NCBI RefSeq assembly: GCF_000373585.1
Contig: NZ_KB891881.1
Coordinates: forward strand, 1-64,000
Length of the DNA stretch: 64,000 bases
Reading direction: 5' to 3'
Origin: Streptomyces sp. MspMP-M5
Lineage (GTDB): Bacteria; Actinomycetota; Actinomycetes; Streptomycetales; Streptomycetaceae
How positions within the stretch are numbered: the stretch's first letter is position 1; each line of letters opens with the position of its first letter. Positions 23,610 through 32,204 of this stretch are shown here, piece after piece. Made by a program: the position numbers and the translations under genes. The notes under the pieces were generated by a model. The model ran no database searches. It was not told the DNA's origin and saw nothing but the letters and a program-made list of their open reading frames with translations.

Positions 23610-25066
23610 GTCCCCACCCCGCCCGCCGCCAGGCCCGCGGGTGCGTGGGGGAGGACGGCGAACAGGCCGGGCCGCTGGCCGACGGTGCTCCGCCGAACGT
23701 GTCTGTGCGGAAGCGGGCGGGCGGCCGCGACCTTTGGGCGGTGGCGGCCGCGGTGGTGCTGTTCGTGCTCGCGGTGGTTGTCGGGAACGCCGTCAACCGC
23801 ACCGTCTACGGGACCGAGGGCATTCTGCGACTGGGGTGGCCGCCGCTGTACGCGTCGTGGCTGCCGCACCTCGGCCCCGGTACGCCGGCCGCCCTCGTGG
23901 TCGCCGCCCTCGTGGTCGTCCACGGCCCACGCATCGCGCAGCGTCTGCCGTGGCGGGCGCTGGTGCCGGCCGTCTGGAGCGTGTCGATGGCCTGGACATG
24001 GTCCCTGGCACTCGTGGATGGCTGGCAGCGAGGGGTCGCCGGACGGCTCACCAGCAGTATGGAGTACCTGCAATCCGTCGCCGACGTACGTGAAGTGCCC
24101 GCCTTCCTGAGGGACTTCACCCACCACATCCTGGCCGACTCACCGCACAACTGGCCCGCGCATGTGGCCGGACACCCGCCTGGCGCACTGCTGACGTTCG
24201 TCGGCCTGGACCGGATCGGGCTGGGCGGAGGTGCCTGGGCGGCGGCCTGGTGCATCACCATCGGGTCGTCCGGCGTGGTTGCGGTCATGGTGACACTGCG
24301 GGTGCTGAGCGGTGAGCGCCTGGCGCGGTTGGCAGCGCCGTTCCTGGTACTGGCCCCCGCGGCGGTGTGGATCGGCGTCAGCGCCGACGGCTACTTCGCC
24401 GGCGTCGCTGCCTGGGCCATCGCTCTGCTCGCACTGGCGGCCACCCGCACCACCCGGGTGCCCCGCCTGGCGGCCCTGGGGGCCGGGCTGCTGCTGGGGC
24501 TTGCCTGGTACCTCTCCTACGGCCTGACCGTCCTGGTCGTGCTGGGCGCCGCTGTTCTCCTCCTCGCCCGCTCCGCCCGCCCCCTGCCGTATGTGGTGGC
24601 GGGGGTGCTGCCTTGGGCCGTGGGCTTCACCGCCCTGGGATTCTGGTGGCCCGAGGGCTATACGACTCTCGTCGAGCGGTACTACCAGGGTGCTGCGAAG
24701 GTGCGCCCGTACGCCTATTTCGTCTGGGCCAACCTGGCCGCCCAGGTCGTGACGGTGGGACTGGCGACGGTCGCGGGGTTGGTCCGTGCGTCCGCGCGAC
24801 TGGGGCCGGCCGTGCGGGGGATGCGGCGCGCGGCGCCCCGCGGGGGCGGCGCGCTGACTGTCCTGGTCGGCGCGGCGTTCTGCATGATGCTGCTCGCGGA
24901 CGTGTCCGGAATGAGCAAGGCGGAGACCGAACGCATCTGGCTGCCCTTCGCGATCTGGCTGCTGCCTGCCTGCGCGCTGCTGCCGCGCAGCATGCACGGC
25001 AGATGGCTGGCCGGCCAGGCCGTCCTCGCGCTGCTGGTCAACCACCTTCTGCTGACGGGCTGGTGA
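23606..25066 (+). CDS. Polytopic membrane protein, probable GT-C-type glycosyltransferase
   Basis: A 486-residue protein with about ten to eleven hydrophobic helices. After a 35-residue cytoplasmic tail, a large extracytoplasmic loop contains G-H-P-P-G-A-L-L, typical of GT-C transferases that use polyprenyl-phosphate sugars. W-P-E-G-Y and R-Y-Y-Q-G-A-A-K lie later. With the GT2 domain upstream, it may move a lipid-linked sugar across or onto an envelope acceptor. The GT-C assignment is an inference from topology and one motif. It ends the plus-strand operon. Confidence 0.72.
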   Translation: MSPHPARRQARGCVGEDGEQAGPLADGAPPNVSVRKRAGGRDLWAVAAAVVLFVLAVVVGNAVNRTVYGTEGILRLGWPPLYASWLPHLGPGTPAALVVAALVVVHGPRIAQRLPWRALVPAVWSVSMAWTWSLALVDGWQRGVAGRLTSSMEYLQSVADVREVPAFLRDFTHHILADSPHNWPAHVAGHPPGALLTFVGLDRIGLGGGAWAAAWCITIGSSGVVAVMVTLRVLSGERLARLAAPFLVLAPAAVWIGVSADGYFAGVAAWAIALLALAATRTTRVPRLAALGAGLLLGLAWYLSYGLTVLVVLGAAVLLLARSARPLPYVVAGVLPWAVGFTALGFWWPEGYTTLVERYYQGAAKVRPYAYFVWANLAAQVVTVGLATVAGLVRASARLGPAVRGMRRAAPRGGGALTVLVGAAFCMMLLADVSGMSKAETERIWLPFAIWLLPACALLPRSMHGRWLAGQAVLALLVNHLLLTGW

Positions 25067-25221
25067 CGATCGCTCGACGGGCCGGCGAGGGCCTTGGGTC
25101 ATGGGTCGTGGGGACGTGGGTCATGCACGGTGGCGAGCCGCGCACCGGTCCGATGCGGCCGCCCTTCACCGCCGCTCGGCCCCCCTCCGCCCGGCCGCCC
25201 TCCTCCGCCCCGCCACCTCCC

Positions 25222-25944
25222 TCAGTGCGGCCTCCCGACCGGCGCCGGACCGTGGTCGGAGCCACTGCCACGAGGTTGCCGCAGTACGAGGAAGTGGCGG
25301 TCGTCGAGCGTCCAGTCATCGCCGGTCTGCCAGCCGGTGACCGCCGCCTTGCGGCGCAGCGCGGGGAGGCCGACGCGGGCCCACGGGAAGGGGCTGCCCA
25401 GGTGGCCGCGGCCGTCGTCGAAGCGCACGTCCAGCCGTTCGTCGACATCGTCGGGAGCCGCTTCCACCAGCAGCATTCCGTAGGGGGCCACAAGCGATCC
25501 GATGCGCGCCAGCAGTGCCCGAGGGTCGCCGCCGATGCCGATGTTGCCGTCCATGAGCAGAGCGGTGTTCCACAGCCCCTCACCCGGCAGTCTGTCGAAG
25601 ACGGACCGGCACAGCGCGATACCCCCGGTGTGCTCGGTCCGCGCAACAGCCGCGTGACTGATGTCGATGCCGAGCGCGACATGGCCGCGTGCGCGGAGGG
25701 CGCTGACCAAACGCCCCGGCCCACAGCCGATGTCGAGGACCGCGCCATGGCAGCGTCGCAGGACGCTGACGTCTGCGGAGTCCGGTGCGGCACACCAACG
25801 GTCCACCTCCGACAGCAGGATCCCGCCATCCGTACAGCGCATGTACAGGGGACCGCGGCCTTCGGCGAGCGCATGGGCATAGGGGTCCTCGTGCCGGGCG
25901 CGGGGAGCTGCGCCGGGCTCCGGTGCCTGTTCGTCGGTGCTCAT
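25222..25944 (-). CDS. Class I SAM-dependent methyltransferase
   Basis: A 240-residue methyltransferase. Motif I is V-L-D-I-G-C-G-P-G-R-L near residue 80 and the acidic end of strand 2 is G-I-D-I-S. M-D-G-N-I-G-I-G-G-D and L-V-E-A-A follow. It is the last gene of a minus-strand operon with a membrane protein and a molybdopterin oxidoreductase, convergent with the sugar operon. It probably methylates a product of this locus. The start at ATG 25944 is preferred; 25974 is possible. Confidence 0.86.
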   Translation of the reverse strand: MSTDEQAPEPGAAPRARHEDPYAHALAEGRGPLYMRCTDGGILLSEVDRWCAAPDSADVSVLRRCHGAVLDIGCGPGRLVSALRARGHVALGIDISHAAVARTEHTGGIALCRSVFDRLPGEGLWNTALLMDGNIGIGGDPRALLARIGSLVAPYGMLLVEAAPDDVDERLDVRFDDGRGHLGSPFPWARVGLPALRRKAAVTGWQTGDDWTLDDRHFLVLRQPRGSGSDHGPAPVGRPH

Positions 25945-25994
25945 CGGATCCGGGCTCCACTGCGGCCGGCACATTCACGGAGGTTCATCGAGTT

Positions 25995-26627
25995 TCATCG
26001 AGGTTCGTCGGGGTTCGTTCGTCCGGGCCCCTTCAGCCGGGCTTCGCGCACCGCCGGACGGCGCGGCCGCGCGCGCCACACCGCCACCAACAGGCATGCC
26101 GCGGAGAGCGCGAAGAGAACGGCGGTGATCAGCAGCCAGCGCCCCCAGAAAACGTCGGCCGGCAGGCCGGTGTAGCCGCTGAAGCCCGGGACCCGGCCGA
26201 GGACGAGCGGGTACCAGACGAGGAGCAGCAGAAGCGCCAGACAGGCGGGCACCCGGACATAGTTGATGCGGCCTGCCACGGGACGGGAGCGGCTTGCCGT
26301 GCCCCTGATCCGGCGCTTCCGAAACAGGCGTTGCACCGCACGGTCGGTGACGGTGTAGAGGGGGAGGAAGACCAGGTCGTGCAGGAGCGCCGCGCCGACG
26401 AACCAGACGACGACGCCGAGCGTGTCCCCCTGCAGCAACCGGAGCCCGGCGTACCCGGTCAGGGCGAAGGAGCACAAGACCAGGACGAGATGCGCGAGAG
26501 AACCGCCGTAGCGTGCCCGGATGCCCTCGGCCAGCCCCTTGGCCATGCGCTTGGCCATGCGCTTGGACTTGCCCCTGAGCATGCCCCTGGCCGTTCCTTT
26601 CCCCCGGGCCCTCCCGCGGCCCTTCAT
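25995..26627 (-). CDS. Membrane protein with repetitive basic N terminus
   Basis: A 210-residue protein. The first 40 residues are Arg/Lys/Gly-rich with a repeated K-R-M-A-K motif, followed by about four to five hydrophobic helices. L-H-D-L-V-F-L-P-L-Y in the second helix pair is the only distinctive stretch. ATG 26627 overlaps the stop of the oxidoreductase gene (ATGA), so it is coupled to it and may help assemble or anchor the redox complex. I do not recognise a family. Confidence 0.75.
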   Translation of the reverse strand: MKGRGRARGKGTARGMLRGKSKRMAKRMAKGLAEGIRARYGGSLAHLVLVLCSFALTGYAGLRLLQGDTLGVVVWFVGAALLHDLVFLPLYTVTDRAVQRLFRKRRIRGTASRSRPVAGRINYVRVPACLALLLLLVWYPLVLGRVPGFSGYTGLPADVFWGRWLLITAVLFALSAACLLVAVWRARPRRPAVREARLKGPGRTNPDEPR

Positions 26628-28069
26628 CGCGGTGCTCCGAAGGTGAGGCGGGTGACCCATTTCGTGTTGTGCACACCGGGGTTGGCGGGGACGATGATCC
26701 GCGCCGGATAGCCGTGGTCCACCGAGAGGTCCGCGCCGTTGACCCGCAGAGCCAGCAGTGACCTGGGATCCCGGACCTGGTTGTCGCGCAGGTGGGTGGA
26801 GCGGAAGGCTCCGGAGCGCTGGGCGGACTCGACGAAGACCCCGGGCGGGCTCTCCCGCAACCCCACCAGGGCCGCCAGGTCGGACAGCCGTACGCCCCTC
26901 CAGTGCTGGTCGTCGGTGGACCAGCCTTCCACGCAGGCGATCGGCAGGGCGGCCGTGTGCTGCGGCAGGGCCAGTACCTGCTCCCGGGTGAAGCTCCGTT
27001 CCCGGCCGGGGCCGCGTACGACGAGGCGCCAGTCAGGCCCGATGTCGCGGGCGCGGATGCCGAGCGCCGCGGCGGTCTTGTTGATCTGGAAGCCGTTGGG
27101 TCCCGCGCCCGGTTCCTGCCCGTGCGGAGCCAGCAGCGCGGTCCTGCGGAGGGCTCCGCCGATGCTCTGACCAGCAGTCACGATGAGCAGTACCAGCGAC
27201 CCGGCGCCCACCATGCCGAGCGCGCCACGGCGGGACGTCGTGGGCGGTGCGGGGTCGGGGGTCACCAGTCCGGTGTCGTCCGGCGGTTCGGGCCTGGTAC
27301 GCGTGACTGGGGTACGCAGTTCACTGCGCCAGCGGCGGCTGCGCAACGCCGTGACCATGGTGGGGATGCGGAAGACGACGTGTACGACGAAGGCGCCGAT
27401 GAAGACCCAGGCACCGTAGAAGTGCAGGGTGTAGAAGGACCCGGGGAAGATGTAGTGCAGCTGGATGTTGAGCACGCCCGTGACGAACTCGAACAGTACG
27501 CCGCCCACGAGCAGCAGCAGCGAGAGCCGCTCCAGCGCGTGGCGCGGGGACCGCAGCGGTGGCCACCCGAACAGCTTCGGGATGACCGACCACAGCTTCG
27601 CCAGCAGGACGGGGACGAGCACCACGCCCAGGGTGACGTGGACTCCCTGGGTGAGCCGGTAGAGCCAGTACGGCCGGGTCGGCCAGGCGAAGAGATAGAA
27701 ACCCAACCAGCCCTTGTCCGGCGTGTGGTCGTTGCCCGGCGCCAGATCCGGGTTGTACGCGGCGTAGGACAGCAGCCCGGTCACGAACATCACGGTGATA
27801 CCGATCAGCAAGATCAACCCGAACACCGACGTCAGCCACGGACCCCGCAACGGGCTGCGCCAGAAATCCGGGCGCGCAGGGCCCGGCGGGGGAGCGCTCA
27901 GGAGCGCGGCCAGGCGACGAGGAGCGCCGGCACGCCGCCGTTTGCGTGCGGGCCGGTCCTGGCGCGGCCGACCATCTCCCGCCGGGCCGCCGGCCTTGCC
28001 GCCCGCTGTCGCGTCCGGCTCGTGGCGCTCGGGGCGGCGTGACTCATCGCCGCGGTCCCTACCCTCCAC
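26624..28069 (-). CDS. Cytochrome b561-type membrane domain fused to a molybdopterin oxidoreductase
   Basis: About 481 residues. After a basic tail, four to five helices carry spaced histidines (Q-G-V-H-V-T-L-G; H-Y-I-F-P-G-S-F-Y-T-L-H-F-Y-G; V-V-H-V-V-F-R) typical of haem-binding b561/hydrogenase-type cytochromes. The C-terminal half is a sulfite-oxidase/YedY-like fold with the Mo-ligating cysteine in L-P-I-A-C-V-E-G-W-S and R-I-I-V-P-A-N-P-G near the end. It likely passes electrons between the membrane quinone pool and an outside substrate. I chose GTG 28069 because GGAAGGG sits 6 bases before it; 28075 and 28108 are alternatives. Confidence 0.85.
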   Translation of the reverse strand: MEGRDRGDESRRPERHEPDATAGGKAGGPAGDGRPRQDRPARKRRRAGAPRRLAALLSAPPPGPARPDFWRSPLRGPWLTSVFGLILLIGITVMFVTGLLSYAAYNPDLAPGNDHTPDKGWLGFYLFAWPTRPYWLYRLTQGVHVTLGVVLVPVLLAKLWSVIPKLFGWPPLRSPRHALERLSLLLLVGGVLFEFVTGVLNIQLHYIFPGSFYTLHFYGAWVFIGAFVVHVVFRIPTMVTALRSRRWRSELRTPVTRTRPEPPDDTGLVTPDPAPPTTSRRGALGMVGAGSLVLLIVTAGQSIGGALRRTALLAPHGQEPGAGPNGFQINKTAAALGIRARDIGPDWRLVVRGPGRERSFTREQVLALPQHTAALPIACVEGWSTDDQHWRGVRLSDLAALVGLRESPPGVFVESAQRSGAFRSTHLRDNQVRDPRSLLALRVNGADLSVDHGYPARIIVPANPGVHNTKWVTRLTFGAPR

Positions 28070-28274
28070 ATCCATCCCTTCCGGCGGCCCGCGCACCGTG
28101 ACCGCCACGCACGATCACCGTATGTGGCATATCGCACATAACAGCCCAAGGTGACCTTTTATGAACCCTTTCGGCCTGAGGACTTCGGAGCGGTGGAGGA
28201 GTGGGGCGGGTCGCACCCAATGCCGGCGGGGCGGAGCCAGCCGCTGGCGCGCGAGCTGCGCGTTTGGCTATTTG

Positions 28275-28294
28275 ATCGATAATCGATCGATAAT
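28275..28294. promoter_or_regulatory. Direct-repeat operator candidate
   Basis: ATCGATAAT occurs twice with starts 11 bases apart, one DNA turn, inside an A/T-rich island between the divergent oxidoreductase and permease genes. It also contains overlapping ATCGAT palindromes. The phasing suggests binding of a protein on one face, but the regulator is unknown. Confidence 0.4.
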
Positions 28295-28386
28295 GGGCCG
28301 GCGATTCGACGCACGAACGAATTGCGAAAAAGTTCAATTAGGGTGTGTGCGGATCACTTCGCACAGCAGAACGGACGTAGCCCGCC

Positions 28387-30057
28387 ATGGACATGAGCGC
28401 GGCCAGTAAAAAGAACCTCAGTCTCTTCGCCCTGATCATGATCGGGCTGGGGTCCATCTTCGGCTCCGGATGGCTCTTCGGAGCCGGCCAGGCCGCACAG
28501 GTCGCAGGCCCCGCGGCGCTGGTCGCCTGGGTGATCGGGGCCGTCTTCATCGGCATGATCGCCATGTCGTACGCGGAGGTCGGGGCCGCCTACCCGCTCC
28601 CCGGCGCCATGGCGCGCTTTGGTTCGATCTCCCACGGGCCGGTGCTCGGCTTCGTCAGCGGCTGGGCGGTGTGGATCGCGATCGCCTCCCTGATCCCGAT
28701 CGAGTCCATCGCAGGCACCCAGTACATGGCGTCCTGGAACTTCGGCTGGGCCAAGGGGCTCGTCGCCGACGGCAGCCTCACGGCCTCCGGCATGGTGATG
28801 GCCCTGGTCCTCACCTTCGCCCTGTGGTTCGCCTGCTACTGGTCGGTCGCGCTGCTGGCCCGGGCCAACACGGTGCTGACCCTGGTGAAGTTCGCCATCC
28901 CGGTGCTCGCGGTCGCCGCCCTGATCGCCTCCGGCTTCCACACCGGCAACTTCACCGACCACGGAGGATTCGCCCCCAACGGTTGGTCCGCCGTGCTGAC
29001 GGCCGTCACCACCTCGGGCGTCGTCTTCGCCTTCAACGGCTTCCAGGCCGTCGTCAACCTCGGCGGCGCCGCCCGGAACCCGGGCCGCTCCATCCCGCTC
29101 GCGCTGGTCGGCGCGCTCGCCCTGGGCCTGGTGATCTACCTCGCGCTGCAGATCGCCTTCCTCGGCGCGGTCCCGCCGGAGAAGCTCGCCGAGGCAGGCG
29201 GATGGCAGGGGATCAACTTCGCCTCCCCCTTCGCCGACCTGGCCAAGCTCCTGATGCTGCACTGGGTCGTCACCCTGCTCCAGTTCGGCGCCTTCATCTC
29301 GCCCAGTGGCGCCAACATCGCCAATGTGGCCTCGGCCTCGTACCTGGCGCAGAACCTGGCCGAGACCGGCTTCTTCCCCAAGAAGATCGCCGAGGTGCAT
29401 CCCCGCTACGGCACCGCTCGCCCCGCGATGTGGCTCAACCTCGGCGTCTCCGTGCTCCTGCTGCTCACCATCGGCCACAGCTGGGAGGCCCTGGCCAGTG
29501 TCGTCTCGGCCGCCATGGTCGTCTCGTACCTGATCGGCCCCATCGCGGTGGGCGTCCTGCGCCGGACCAAGCCGGACCTGCCGCGGCCGTTCCGCCTGCC
29601 GGCCGCCTCGGTGCTCTGCCCGATCACCTTCGCCTTCGCGGCCTGCGCCCTGTACTGGTCGAAGTGGCCCAACACCGGCAAGGTGACCCTCCTCGTGTTG
29701 GTCTCCGTGCCGATCGCGGCGCTGGTGCTGCGCCGCCGGGGCGAGCGGAATCTCGCCCGGCAGTTCGCCGCGGCCTGGTGGCTCATCGGGTTCCTGCTGT
29801 GGCTGTCGGTGCTGTCGGCGCTGGGCGGCAAGGAGTTCGGTGGCCATGGCGTCCTGCCGGGTGGTGTGGATGTGGCCGTGGTCGGCATATCGGCTCTCGG
29901 CTTCTACTTCTGGGCGGTACGCGCCGGCATCCAGGCCCATCGCGCGGGCCTGACGGACCCCGACCCCGTCGTCCGCACCGGCGAGCCCGAGCCGGGGTCG
30001 GAGCCGACCGTCCTGCCCGGCCAGCGGTCCGGGGAACGCGAGGCCGTCGCCTCCTGA
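28387..30057 (+). CDS. APC-superfamily amino-acid permease
   Basis: A 556-residue transporter with about twelve hydrophobic helices. G-S-I-F-G-S-G-W-L-F-G-A in helix 1 and F-A-F-N-G-F-Q-A-V-V-N-L in helix 6 mark the APC fold. It shares this layout with the permease at 11348 but differs through most of the length. Substrate unknown. The ribosome site before ATG 28387 is weak; ATG 28393 is an alternative. A strong terminator follows. Confidence 0.87.
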   Translation: MDMSAASKKNLSLFALIMIGLGSIFGSGWLFGAGQAAQVAGPAALVAWVIGAVFIGMIAMSYAEVGAAYPLPGAMARFGSISHGPVLGFVSGWAVWIAIASLIPIESIAGTQYMASWNFGWAKGLVADGSLTASGMVMALVLTFALWFACYWSVALLARANTVLTLVKFAIPVLAVAALIASGFHTGNFTDHGGFAPNGWSAVLTAVTTSGVVFAFNGFQAVVNLGGAARNPGRSIPLALVGALALGLVIYLALQIAFLGAVPPEKLAEAGGWQGINFASPFADLAKLLMLHWVVTLLQFGAFISPSGANIANVASASYLAQNLAETGFFPKKIAEVHPRYGTARPAMWLNLGVSVLLLLTIGHSWEALASVVSAAMVVSYLIGPIAVGVLRRTKPDLPRPFRLPAASVLCPITFAFAACALYWSKWPNTGKVTLLVLVSVPIAALVLRRRGERNLARQFAAAWWLIGFLLWLSVLSALGGKEFGGHGVLPGGVDVAVVGISALGFYFWAVRAGIQAHRAGLTDPDPVVRTGEPEPGSEPTVLPGQRSGEREAVAS

Positions 30058-30080
30058 GACGGCAGGCACGGCACGGCTCG

Positions 30081-30122
30081 GACAGCCGTCAGAACCGACC
30101 ACGGCCGGTTCTGACGGCTGTC
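30081..30122. terminator. Strong bidirectional terminator
   Basis: Perfect 17-base arms beginning GACAGCCGTCAGAACCG with an 8-base spacer. It lies between the permease and the convergent FAD oxidoreductase gene and ends in a short T-rich stretch on the plus strand. Confidence 0.9.
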
Positions 30123-30294
30123 TGTTTCCACGGTCGCTTCGAGGCCGGTGCTCATGGGGCCGGAGTGACCGTTGCACCCTTGGTGGCCTGGTACGCGCCC
30201 TTGCCGCCGACGCGTGCCGGATGTCGAGGGCCATCGCGTGGGCGGCCAAGCCAAGCCACGCCGTGCCACACCCCGCCGTGCCGAGGTTGCGGAT

Positions 30295-31644
30295 TCAGGC
30301 CGCCGTCACGGGCGCGCTGCTGCCTGTGCGAGGGCCGACGAGGACGCGGGACAAGAGCCGTGGATCGGCCAGTGTCAGGGGCCCGGCGGTCATATGGAAG
30401 AGGCTGGAGAAGGTCGTGTACACCTTCGGGTCGTGGGGGACGGTGTCGACCAGACGGTTCATGAACCAGTTGCCGGCCTTGGCCCACGCAGGCCGCGAAG
30501 TTTCCCAGGCACGGTCGGGGATGGTCGCCATCAGCCAGGAGGAGGCGGTCACGCGGGCCAGCCGCTTCTGGAAATCCTGTCCGTCCAGGGGGGTACGGGC
30601 GCGCCGGCTGCGGAGCGTCTGCTCCAGGAGACGGGCTTCGAGGGCGGCGACCGTCATGCCCTGCCCGTAGGCGGGGTTGAAGGTGCACACCGCGTCCCCC
30701 AGAGCGATCAGCCCTTCGGGCCAGCGGGCAAGGCGGTGGTAGGCGATCTTGCGGTTGACCGTACGGGCGTAGCGGCGCACGGCGGAGGTGGGGGTGAGGG
30801 AGGCGATGGTGTCGGCGATGGGGCCGGGCAGGGACTTGGCGTAGGCGAGGAAATCCTCGTCACTATGGGGGAGTTGGGTGCCGCCGGCTCCGTGCAGGGT
30901 GACGTGGAGGGCGTTGTTCTCGATCTGGATCGCGTAGCAGCCCTTGTGGAAGTCGGGGGCCCGCAGGGGTTGCAGCAAACCCATCCACGAGGGCGAGGTC
31001 TGACCCTCCGGGTAGGCGTAGGTACGTGAGGCGTAGCCGACCTGGGCATCCACGGTCGTCGTACGAGGGCTGGGCAGACCGAGGGCGGCCAGCCATTGCG
31101 GCAGGTGGGAGGAGCGCCCCGAGGCGTCCACGACGAGATCCGCGACGATCTCGTCCGCACCGTCGCCGTCCTTGACGCGCACCCCGGTGACCTTGCCGGG
31201 ACCGGCCGTGCGCAGGCTGGTGACGGCCAGTCCGTCCCGCAACGTGACGGGCGCCAACGCCGTCACCCGCCGGCGGAGAACATGCTCCAGGAGGGGCCGG
31301 GAGAACGTCTGGATCGGCATCCCCATCGGCGTAGGCTGCGGGATGCCGTTGGGCAACACGGCACAGAGGCCCTCACCCCAGTCCCACACCGGCGCACCGG
31401 CCTGTTCCAGCTCCGTCCGCAGCCCGGGGAAGTAACCCTCGAACACCTTCGCTCCCAGGGCCAGAAGGCCGTGGACATGGTGCCCCTGCGGCACTCCGGA
31501 CCGGGGCCCGGACGCGCTCGGAAGCGTGTCGCGTTCGATGACGGTGACGGCCTCGAAACTGTCGGCCAGGACACGTGCGGCTGCAAGCCCCGCCAGACCC
31601 GCCCCGATCACCACGGCGTGCCGAACGTCAGTACCCATAGGCAT
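30295..31644 (-). CDS. FAD-dependent oxidoreductase/monooxygenase
   Basis: A 449-residue flavoprotein of the aromatic-hydroxylase/geranylgeranyl-reductase fold. G-A-G-L-A-G-L-A-A-A-R is the FAD-binding beta-alpha-beta motif. G-V-P-Q-G-H-H-V-H-G-L-L is characteristic of a Streptomyces subgroup, and G-D-A-V-C-T-F-N-P-A-Y-G-Q-G-M-T binds the FAD ribityl chain. It could hydroxylate, epoxidise or saturate a substrate; none can be named. ATG 31644 has GGGAG upstream. The same frame stays open back to an ATG at 32148, so a longer product cannot be excluded. It is divergent from an ATP-grasp/amidohydrolase pair. Confidence 0.85.
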   Translation of the reverse strand: MPMGTDVRHAVVIGAGLAGLAAARVLADSFEAVTVIERDTLPSASGPRSGVPQGHHVHGLLALGAKVFEGYFPGLRTELEQAGAPVWDWGEGLCAVLPNGIPQPTPMGMPIQTFSRPLLEHVLRRRVTALAPVTLRDGLAVTSLRTAGPGKVTGVRVKDGDGADEIVADLVVDASGRSSHLPQWLAALGLPSPRTTTVDAQVGYASRTYAYPEGQTSPSWMGLLQPLRAPDFHKGCYAIQIENNALHVTLHGAGGTQLPHSDEDFLAYAKSLPGPIADTIASLTPTSAVRRYARTVNRKIAYHRLARWPEGLIALGDAVCTFNPAYGQGMTVAALEARLLEQTLRSRRARTPLDGQDFQKRLARVTASSWLMATIPDRAWETSRPAWAKAGNWFMNRLVDTVPHDPKVYTTFSSLFHMTAGPLTLADPRLLSRVLVGPRTGSSAPVTAA

Positions 31645-32148
31645 GCTGCTCCCTCTCCCTGCTGTGGGTCGAACCCCCGCTGCTCCAGGGCCCTTTCCTG
31701 CCCCGATCCGCTTCCGGGTATTCCGAAGGAGTAAGCAGATGAGCACGCTGCGTGGCAGGGGGATGTTCGCTTCTGCAGTTGCCTTGTGCCCACACCTCGG
31801 GACGGTTCGCGGCGACCGGTACGCCATGCTCGCGCTTCTCGCGCTCGGAAACCTGTCTGAGGAGCCGACGTTGACAGACCTGGCCGCACTGCGACTCTCG
31901 ACGCGGGACAGTGCGTCCAGGGCCATCCGGGACACTTCCGGCTGCTGTAGCAGCGCACAAATCACGCCGACTCGGCGGCCACTGGTCAGCAGCACGGGTG
32001 CCCTCGCCGGGCAGTCCGCGAGCGGATCCGGAGCACCGTGCGCGAACAGTTCCACCGGTGCGAGCAGGTGCGCCACGTCGGGCAGCGGATGGTCGTGGTC
32101 GGGGGCGGTTTGGCCGATACTGACCAGGCCCGACTTTGGCTTCGTCAT
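31645..32148 (-). CDS. Possible upstream coding region, in frame with the FAD oxidoreductase
   Basis: ATG 32148 follows an AAGGAG about 10 bases away and opens M-T-K-P-K-S-G-L-V-S-I-G-Q-T-A. The first 80 or so codons have high G/C in third positions, like real genes. The rest, from about 31900 to 31645, does not, and there is no stop before the FAD gene. It may be a decayed small gene or a genuine extension. I recognise no domain. Its ribosome site lies only 56 bases from the divergent ATP-grasp start. Confidence 0.35.
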
Positions 32149-32204
32149 CGTGGGGCACTCCTTGAAGAACACCATCGGGTGTTCGGATACCGGAGGGATT
32201 CCCT

